Origin: Candidatus Martarchaeota archaeon
GTDB lineage: Archaea; Micrarchaeota; Micrarchaeia; Micrarchaeales; Micrarchaeaceae
Assembly (NCBI GenBank): GCA_023474385.1
Contig: JAMCYB010000011.1
Location: 24,606 to 88,605, forward strand
Direction: 5' to 3'
Length of the DNA stretch: 64,000 nt
Shown: positions 58,502-64,000 of the stretch, piece after piece
Layout: each line of letters starts with the position of its first letter
Numbering within the stretch: position 1 is the stretch's first letter
Made by a program: the position numbers and the translations under genes
The notes under the pieces: generated by a model
What the model saw: the letters and a program-made list of their open reading frames with translations, nothing else
Told to the model about the DNA's origin: nothing
Database searches by the model: none

Positions 58502-58662
58502 AAACTATCGCCTTACATATATACCACGAATCAAATAAAAATCTTCTCAAGCCAAGGCACCGTTGCCGAACACGCGTGCCGCTGATATAAGCTTATATAG
58601 TTTGCTTTGCAATATGTTATCGTTGCGGGTTTTTCGCCGCGGCGTGTAGTTGGTTGTACAGA

Positions 58663-59100
58663 ATGGTGCGATGGGATTGGATGCCGATAAAACACAACCT
58701 TACAAAATATGACCTGATAAAGGACCGTATACACAAGGTCGCGCTCAAGCCCGATGCGGAAATGTCCGCCGAGGACATAGAGACCAGGAACATTGCGATA
58801 ATAATAGCTTCTTTTGCGTCCAACCATGCATGGAGGACCTACAAGTTCCTCTCAGATGGATCGTTCAACCTGAACCAGCAGGAGGTGCACGAGGAATACA
58901 GGGACGCCAGGAGCGGCAGGTGGAAATCGATAACCACCTCTGACATAAGCGAGGTCGCGCAGAACACCAAGATAAATTCGGCGTTCTCCAATTGGCTGTT
59001 TTTCAATGTGGAACCGCAGTTTCACGACGCATACAAGAAAGCGTGGATGCAGCTGCAGAAGGACTTTGAATACGACTGCGACACCCTCGACAACCGCTAA
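58663..59100 (+). CDS. small protein of unknown function
   Basis: About 145 residues (start at 58663, or ATG at 58681). Largely helical with Trp/Tyr-rich segments (HAWRTYKFLSDGSFNLNQQ, SGRWKSITTSDISEV, FSNWLFFNVEPQFHDAYKKAW) and an acidic end. No motifs, signal peptide or membrane helix. A TATA-like gcttatatag near 58592 lies about 30 bases before a plausible start of transcription. Nothing nearby suggests its job. Confidence 0.6.
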   Translation: MVRWDWMPIKHNLTKYDLIKDRIHKVALKPDAEMSAEDIETRNIAIIIASFASNHAWRTYKFLSDGSFNLNQQEVHEEYRDARSGRWKSITTSDISEVAQNTKINSAFSNWLFFNVEPQFHDAYKKAWMQLQKDFEYDCDTLDNR

Positions 59101-59121
59101 TCTAAAGCTTTTTAAACCAAT

Positions 59122-59164
59122 CGCTAAAACACAGTCCATCTTTGTGCATATTAGCGGAACTGTG
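59122..59164 (+). promoter_or_regulatory. interleaved inverted repeats upstream of nrdJ
   Basis: CGCTAA (59122-59127) with TTAGCG (59151-59156), and CACAGT (59130-59135) with ACTGTG (59159-59164). The two palindromes interlock, as in a pseudoknot or a double regulator site, just before a TATA-like tatttaaaac (59167-59176). Confidence 0.4.
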
Positions 59165-59218
59165 AGTATTTAAAACTTGCCAGAAAAATAGCTACTGCGC
59201 ACTTTGCGGGGGATACAT

Positions 59219-61495
59219 ATGGTGGCCAAAATTGTCTTGAAAAGGAATGGTGAGAAAGTTGCCTTCGATGAGGGCAAGATAACTTCTGCTATACAGAAAG
59301 CGTTTTCCAGCACGTATTCTAACAGGACGGACGCGGAGAATCTTTCGGATGCAAAGCATGCAGCCGATGATGTGGTGGCGAAGATAAACTCCATTGCCAA
59401 GGACGAGGTGAGCGTGGAGGAGATACAGGACATAGTTGAGAAATCCCTTATGGGAATAGACCCGAACGTGTCAAAAGCCTACATTCTGTACAGGCACAAG
59501 CATGCTGAGACCAGGATATTCAAGGCATCTCTCGGGATAGGCGACGACGACCTTAAGATGCCGCTCAATTCCCTCATAGTGCTATCTGCAAGGTACCTGC
59601 TGAAGAACGAGCAGGGCAAGGTTGTGGAGACGCCGCAGCAGCTATTCTGGAGGGTTTCGCGCTCGGTAGCCAAGGCGGAAGCAGCATACAACAAGGACGA
59701 CGCGCAAATCGACGAGATAGCCAAGGAGTTCTACAGCGTGATGACATCAATGCTTTTCATGCCTAATTCCCCAACTCTTATGAATGCGGGGACGAACCTA
59801 GGCCAGCTAAGCGCATGCTTCGTGCTTCCTGTGGGCGACTCGATAGATGAAATCTTCGACTCAGTCAAGTACGCAGCCATGATACACAAGAGCGGCGGAG
59901 GGACCGGTTTCGCCTTCTCCAGGCTCAGGCCTGCAAACGACATAGTGCGCGGCACGAGCGGGGTTTCAAGCGGCCCGATATCGTTCATGAAGATATTCGA
60001 TGCTGCAACTGAGCAGATAAAGCAGGGTGGCAAGCGCCGCGGCGCCAACATGGGCATACTGCGCGTAGACCACCCTGACATACTGAGCTTCATAGTTTCC
60101 AAGGAGAACGAGGGCGTTCTCCGCAATTTCAACATATCTGTAGGAGTTACTGACGATTTCATGAGGGCGCTCAAGAACGGCGACGAATACAGCCTCATAA
60201 ATCCGCACACGGGCAAGGCAGTTGGAAAGCTAAGCGCCAAGGTTGTATGGAATCTGATAGTGACAATGGCTTGGAAGACCGGCGATCCGGGCCTGGTATT
60301 CCTAGACAGGATGAATTCGAGCTTCTCAAATCCTGTTCCGTCTTACGGTCCGATAGAGTCTACCAATCCTTGCGGAGAGCAGCCGCTCTACCCGTTCGAC
60401 TCGTGCAATCTCGGCTCGATAAACCTGGCAAACATGGTGAAGCTGGTCGACCACAAGTACGAGATAGACTGGGAGCTTCTCGAGAAGACAGTCGCTACAG
60501 GGACGAGGTTCCTTGATGACGTGATAGACGCAAACAAATATCCGCTTAAGCAGATAGACGACGTGTCAAAATCAATAAGGAGGATTGGGCTTGGTGTCAT
60601 GGGCTGGGCTGACATGCTGATAAAGCTCAGGATAAGGTACGACAGCAATGAGGCACTTGCGCTCGCCGAGAAGGTCATGTCATTCATAACCGAAAATGCG
60701 AGGAAGACGAGCGAGAAGCTTGCCGAGGAGCGCGGGCCTTTCCCTGCGTTTAAGGACAGCATATGGTACAGGCTGGGCTACAAGCCGCTGAGGAACTCGA
60801 CAGTCACTACGATAGCTCCTACGGGCACGATAAGCATAATAACTGGCGGCGCGTCGCAGGGCATAGAGCCCATATTCTCAGTTGTGTACATGAGGAACGT
60901 CCACGACAGCCTCGGCTCCAACCTGATAGAGGTTGACAATGAGTTCGAGAAGTTCGCGCTGCAGTACAACTTCTACTCAGAGGCGCTTATGAAGGAGCTG
61001 GCAGGCAGGACGTCGATACAGGACGTGGAGGAGATACCCGAGGAGGTGAGGCGCCTCTTCGTGACCGCCCACGACATAGCTCCGGAGTGGCACGTCAAGA
61101 TGCAAGCAGCGTTCCAGAAATACACCGACAACGCAGTATCAAAGACGATAAACTTCCCGAGCTACGCCACGCCGCAGGACATAGAAGGGGCGTACTTCAT
61201 GTCATACGAGCTTGGGTGCAAGGGCATAACGGTCTACAGGGACAGCAGCAAGAGCGTCCAGGTGCTCCAGGCTGTTGACCAGAAGGAGCACATCAGGAAC
61301 AGCTCGCTCGCTGAATCAAGGAAGAACCATGAGCATCAGAACGCAACCACGACCATATCAGAGATAAGGGACGGCGCCAGCACTTACGTGCTATCCGCCA
61401 CCAAGCAGTTCCCCTGCCCAGATTGCGCTACAAACATGATAGCTGCGGAAGGCTGCTACACATGCCCCAAGTGCGGGCACAGCGAGTGCAGCTGA
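59219..61495 (+). CDS. nrdJ: class II (B12-dependent) ribonucleotide reductase
   Basis: 758 residues, making deoxyribonucleotides. An N-terminal ATP cone (KRNGEKVAFDEGKITSAIQKAF) is followed by the catalytic barrel with SACFVLPVGDS, HKSGGGTGFAFSRLRP, ESTNPCGEQPLYPFDSCNLGSI and TVTTIAPTGTISIITG, the pattern of adenosylcobalamin enzymes. The C-terminal tail has CPDCATNM and TCPKCGHSEC, a zinc ribbon carrying redox cysteines. The ATG at 59219 follows GGGGGAT by five bases; an in-frame start 15 bases earlier is less likely. Confidence 0.96.
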   Translation: MVAKIVLKRNGEKVAFDEGKITSAIQKAFSSTYSNRTDAENLSDAKHAADDVVAKINSIAKDEVSVEEIQDIVEKSLMGIDPNVSKAYILYRHKHAETRIFKASLGIGDDDLKMPLNSLIVLSARYLLKNEQGKVVETPQQLFWRVSRSVAKAEAAYNKDDAQIDEIAKEFYSVMTSMLFMPNSPTLMNAGTNLGQLSACFVLPVGDSIDEIFDSVKYAAMIHKSGGGTGFAFSRLRPANDIVRGTSGVSSGPISFMKIFDAATEQIKQGGKRRGANMGILRVDHPDILSFIVSKENEGVLRNFNISVGVTDDFMRALKNGDEYSLINPHTGKAVGKLSAKVVWNLIVTMAWKTGDPGLVFLDRMNSSFSNPVPSYGPIESTNPCGEQPLYPFDSCNLGSINLANMVKLVDHKYEIDWELLEKTVATGTRFLDDVIDANKYPLKQIDDVSKSIRRIGLGVMGWADMLIKLRIRYDSNEALALAEKVMSFITENARKTSEKLAEERGPFPAFKDSIWYRLGYKPLRNSTVTTIAPTGTISIITGGASQGIEPIFSVVYMRNVHDSLGSNLIEVDNEFEKFALQYNFYSEALMKELAGRTSIQDVEEIPEEVRRLFVTAHDIAPEWHVKMQAAFQKYTDNAVSKTINFPSYATPQDIEGAYFMSYELGCKGITVYRDSSKSVQVLQAVDQKEHIRNSSLAESRKNHEHQNATTTISEIRDGASTYVLSATKQFPCPDCATNMIAAEGCYTCPKCGHSECS

Positions 61496-61511
61496 TACCA
61501 AAAAGCGCTCT

Positions 61512-61554
61512 GCATCGGCTTCACAACAGTGCCGCTGCACAGCGGGGCTGATGC
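61512..61554. terminator. branched hairpin between nrdJ and the UbiA gene
   Basis: GCATCGGC pairs with GCTGATGC (8 bp, one G-T), enclosing a 5-bp stem CCGCT/AGCGG with loop GCAC. It sits between convergent stops. Archaeal termination usually needs T-runs, not stems; only short ones are nearby, so the call is weak. Confidence 0.35.
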
Positions 61555-61560
61555 GAATCT

Positions 61561-62436
61561 CTATACAGGCACGTAGAACAGCCCGGAAAGCAGTATCGCG
61601 ACCAAAGCAAGCCCCATCGCACCAAGGCTGACGTTTCTCGCAATCCCGTACTTCTTCTTCGTCCCAGTGCCAAGGTATGCGATACCTACGTAGACAAGCA
61701 TAGCGTCAGTCGCGAGTATCGGCGCCAGGTACACAACATTGCCCAGGAATGGCCTGAACTGCGCATAGAGCTCCACGCTAAGCGCTATTGCCGCCAAGTA
61801 GAGTGCGAATGCTACTGCTGCTGACGATCTTTTTCCTATATAGTATGGAAGGCTTCTCGAGCGCCTTGCCTTTCTGTCCCCAGCGTAGTCGCGTATTATT
61901 CCGTGTATCTCCCTGGCAAGGCCGCTCAGGAATATGAGCGCGAAGACCACGAGGAGAGAGGGCAGCATCGATCCCGATACCACGTAGCTCCCGTAAACGA
62001 AGGGTATCGCCATCGAAAAGGCTATGTAGGCATTTCCCAGAAGCAGCGTATTCTTCAGCCTGTAGCTGTAGGCGTATGCGAGCGCAGCGAACACTAACGC
62101 TATTACGAACGCAGCCGCATTTATGAATGCGCTTGCTGCCACCCCTACAGCAAAGCACGCAATTGCTGTCCAGAATGCCTCCCGTGGCTTTATCACTCCT
62201 GACACGATTGGCCTGTCAACCCGCTTGTTGGCCCTGTCTGTCTCTATGTCGTAGTAATCGTTTATCGCGAATGATCCCATGCTGACAAGCGCAGGCGTGA
62301 CAAGGCTCATAAGGAGTATGAACGCCGCAGGCAGCCTTCCGCTCCCGGCTATCAGCTCCGCCGCAAGCACAGCAACAATAAGCATGGCACTGTGCTCTAT
62401 TCTTGTAAGTTTCAGGAAGGCTGCGACCCTGCTCAT
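61561..62436 (-). CDS. UbiA-family prenyltransferase, digeranylgeranylglyceryl phosphate synthase-like
   Basis: Integral membrane enzyme of 291 residues that adds the second geranylgeranyl chain to glyceryl phosphate in archaeal lipids. The two Asp-rich motifs are NDYYDIETDRANKRVDRPI and REIHGIIRDYAGDRKARRS, among eight or nine membrane helices. The ATG at 62436 (MSRVAAFLKLTRIEHS) has GGTG four bases upstream. With the geranylgeranyl reductase (16.8 kb) and the Tes-like gene it covers steps of ether-lipid synthesis. Its promoter is shared with the divergent surface-protein gene. Confidence 0.9.
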   Translation of the reverse strand: MSRVAAFLKLTRIEHSAMLIVAVLAAELIAGSGRLPAAFILLMSLVTPALVSMGSFAINDYYDIETDRANKRVDRPIVSGVIKPREAFWTAIACFAVGVAASAFINAAAFVIALVFAALAYAYSYRLKNTLLLGNAYIAFSMAIPFVYGSYVVSGSMLPSLLVVFALIFLSGLAREIHGIIRDYAGDRKARRSRSLPYYIGKRSSAAVAFALYLAAIALSVELYAQFRPFLGNVVYLAPILATDAMLVYVGIAYLGTGTKKKYGIARNVSLGAMGLALVAILLSGLFYVPV

Positions 62437-62473
62437 ACGCACCACACCGGGATGTATTGATGGAATAATGAAT

Positions 62474-62487
62474 CTATAAATATATAG
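62474..62487. promoter_or_regulatory. near-palindromic TATA region between two divergent genes
   Basis: ctataaatatatag reads as a TATA element on both strands. It lies 32 bases before the ATG of the surface protein (leaderless) and about 50 before the ATG of the UbiA gene (short leader with GGTG). Confidence 0.5.
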
Positions 62488-62505
62488 CACTTGAAACAAT
62501 TTCAT

Positions 62506-64000
62506 ATGAAACAGCGCGCTTCCCGCCAGCAGGCAGCAATAGACATGCTCGTATCTTACTCGTGGGCAATACTGCTTATAGCGATAGCCGTCGCCATAAT
62601 AGTGGTGCTGGCGCTCTCAAGACCGCCGACTAGCTATGAGCAGTCCACGTGCAGCATACAGCCGCTTTTCCCCTGCCCCGAGACTCTTCTTGCTGCATCC
62701 TCATCAACGCATCCAATAGAGTATACGCTGCTATTCTACAACAATTTCGGCACTCCGATATTCATACCGTCAAACGGCTTCAACATTTCAGTGGTCAATA
62801 TAGGGCGTAGCGGCACAAGCCATATAACCGGCAACTGCACGCCAAGCCTTTCAACATACGGCTCTCCAGTCATATGCTCCGCTTACATACCCGGCACGAT
62901 CGCCCCGCCTCTGAACTCGAAGACCAACGTCCTGTTTTCAATAAGCTATCAGATATGCGGCGCCCCGAAGCTCTCAGCGTGCAAAGCTCCTACATACTCC
63001 TCCTCTGGGTATTCCACCCAGTCGTTTGCCCCGGCCAACATAAACCTCATACCCCTGCAGTTCCAGACAAGCACGGGGACAGGCAGCATATACGTAAACG
63101 GCGTCAAGTACCTAAGCGGCCAGACCGGATTCTTCGTAACCGGCAGCTACCTCCTGTACGCCTCGCCTCCATCCGGATACGGCTTCTCGAGCTGGACTCC
63201 AACCTCGGTGTCAGTGACTTCCACAACGGCACAGAATACCAGCCTCTACATAAGCAGCAACGGCATAATAGAGGCTAATTTCATTAACGTAGTGCATCCA
63301 ACTACGACGCTGCTCTCAACAACCTCAACTTCTACTACTAGTACAAGCACCACGACCTCCACCACTACTTCGACCACTACATCCACGACAACCTCAACAA
63401 CAACATCCACAACCTCAACGTCCACATCAACAACACTGACAACGACCTCAACAACAACATCCACAACCACCTCCACGACAACTTCAACTACAACCACCTC
63501 CACGACCACATCGACAACAACATCCACGACTACATCCACAACCACCTCGACTACCACATCGACAACAACATCCACGACTACTTCGACAACGATTACGACA
63601 ACATCCACGACAACCTCAACAACAACATCCACAACCACCTCCACGACCACTACATCCACGACAACCTCAACAACAACATCCACAACCACCTCCACGACCA
63701 CTACATCCACGACAACCTCAACAACAACATCCACAACCACCTCCACGACCACTACATCCACGACTACATCGACAACGTCTACATCGACAACCGTCTCGAC
63801 CAACGGTGCATCAAGCACTTCACATTCAACCAATGGTGCCTCTTCGATATCAGTATTCGACAGCTGCTCTGTGTATGGCAGCACGAGCATAGCCCTCGCG
63901 AACGGCACATATATCCCGGCGAGCAGCATAAGGGAGGGCATGAAGGTGCTCTCGTACAATCCGTCGACAGGGAAGGTCTTGCCATCAACAGTGACGTACG
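62506..64000 (+). CDS. pilin-anchored Thr/Ser-rich surface protein with Hint domain, partial
   Basis: Runs open for 498 codons past the right edge. N terminus (RASRQQAAIDMLVSYSW then AILLIAIAVAIIVVLALS) is an archaeal class III (type IV pilin-like) signal and membrane helix. Next is a Cys-containing domain (about 45-195), an InlB-repeat-like segment (YVNGVKYLSGQTGFFVTGSY, then PPSGYGFSSW) and a Thr/Ser stalk (about 267-432). From Cys454 the sequence SCSVYGSTSIALANGTYIP then IREGMKVLSYNPSTGKV matches the start of a Hint domain (intein/hedgehog self-splicing or self-cleaving fold). The rest is outside the window. Confidence 0.85.
   Translation, partial: MKQRASRQQAAIDMLVSYSWAILLIAIAVAIIVVLALSRPPTSYEQSTCSIQPLFPCPETLLAASSSTHPIEYTLLFYNNFGTPIFIPSNGFNISVVNIGRSGTSHITGNCTPSLSTYGSPVICSAYIPGTIAPPLNSKTNVLFSISYQICGAPKLSACKAPTYSSSGYSTQSFAPANINLIPLQFQTSTGTGSIYVNGVKYLSGQTGFFVTGSYLLYASPPSGYGFSSWTPTSVSVTSTTAQNTSLYISSNGIIEANFINVVHPTTTLLSTTSTSTTSTSTTTSTTTSTTTSTTTSTTTSTTSTSTSTTLTTTSTTTSTTTSTTTSTTTTSTTTSTTTSTTTSTTTSTTTSTTTSTTTSTTITTTSTTTSTTTSTTTSTTTTSTTTSTTTSTTTSTTTTSTTTSTTTSTTTSTTTTSTTTSTTSTSTTVSTNGASSTSHSTNGASSISVFDSCSVYGSTSIALANGTYIPASSIREGMKVLSYNPSTGKVLPSTVTY
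63610..63762 (+). repeat. three tandem 51-bp repeats within the Thr/Ser stalk
   Basis: Units start at 63610, 63661 and 63712 and are almost identical. They encode 17-residue Thr/Ser blocks. Similar Thr/Ser codon runs extend to both sides (about 63306-63800), using only Thr and Ser codons mostly of the form ACN and TCN. Confidence 0.85.

Noticed and set aside
59122..59164. NrdR box pair
   Set aside because: The palindrome centres and A/T core do not fit the 16-bp NrdR consensus; reported only as inverted repeats.
63300..63800. Thr/Ser repeats as a CRISPR array
   Set aside because: The repeats are contiguous without unique spacers and code for protein in frame. I found no CRISPR array elsewhere in the window.
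63246..63959. Long open frame on the minus strand, Val/Asp/Glu-rich
   Set aside because: It is the mirror of the Thr/Ser-coding repeats; ACN/TCN codons read backwards give Val/Asp/Glu. The plus frame has the signal peptide, TATA box and Hint homology.

Overview
The window is archaeal. It encodes aEF-2 with a diphthamide site, archaeal/eukaryal-type ribosomal proteins (S7, S12, S19e, S26e, S28e, L7Ae, L20A, L24e, L29, L30e, L31e, L39e), RpoK, aIF1, aIF6, deoxyhypusine synthase, prefoldin alpha, LonB, topoisomerase VI subunit A, Kae1/Bud32, Nop5 and archaeal lipid enzymes. Two of three tRNA genes carry short introns outside the anticodon loop, none encodes CCA, and many gene families are divergent. 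My best guess is a small-genome DPANN archaeon close to Micrarchaeota/ARMAN; this is an inference from content, since no rRNA is present.

Layout. 1-4.2 kb: ADP-forming acetyl-CoA synthetase genes (alpha cut by the window edge), a tail-anchored winged-helix protein, a beta-CASP RNase and deoxyhypusine synthase. 4.4-10.1 kb: ftsZ, then a minus-strand ribosomal block L30e-S12-S7-EF-2-L7Ae-S28e-L24e. 10.2-18.5 kb: signal peptidase, SMC (with a 26-residue tandem duplication in its hinge), a membrane metalloprotease, a phosphoesterase, rpoK, geranylgeranyl reductase and an intron-containing tRNA-Leu. 18.5-21.8 kb: PAC2 protein, a small basic repeat protein, DUF192 and an aldehyde dehydrogenase. 22-27.4 kb: a sufB-sufD-regulator-sufC-sufS-sufU operon for Fe-S assembly behind a palindromic promoter. 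27.4-34 kb: AlaX, a C/D box guide RNA, a DMT transporter, tRNA-Gln, LonB, Topo VI-A and a secretion/pilus ATPase. 34-38.1 kb: the conserved S19e-PDCD5-L39e-L31e-aIF6-L20A-pfdA-ftsY cluster, with a 194-bp tandem duplication that creates a chimeric mini-S19e gene.

38.2-41.1 kb is an A+T-rich accessory-looking stretch: two small unknown genes behind a candidate structured RNA, an Lrp-like regulator with an unusual N-terminal domain, and non-coding DNA with 54-bp repeats. 41.2-49.4 kb: L29-aIF1, kae1-bud32, a zinc-binding membrane protein, S26e, an RpiB-like pseudoenzyme, translin, OGG1, GlyRS and a shortened Nop5. 49.5-55.2 kb: a radical SAM protein resembling tetraether lipid synthase with an unknown partner, and PheST. 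55.2-64 kb: surface proteins, tRNA-Arg with a T-loop intron, RNase HII, a class II ribonucleotide reductase, a UbiA-family lipid prenyltransferase, and the start of a pilin-anchored, Thr/Ser-rich surface protein ending in a Hint (intein/hedgehog-like) domain that runs off the window.

The genes fit together as information processing (translation, RNA modification, protein targeting), Fe-S supply for radical SAM chemistry, and ether-lipid synthesis (UbiA prenyltransferase, geranylgeranyl reductase, Tes-like enzyme). Translation starts are often preceded by GGTG-type Shine-Dalgarno sequences; TTG and GTG starts are common, and two genes seem to need an ATA start.
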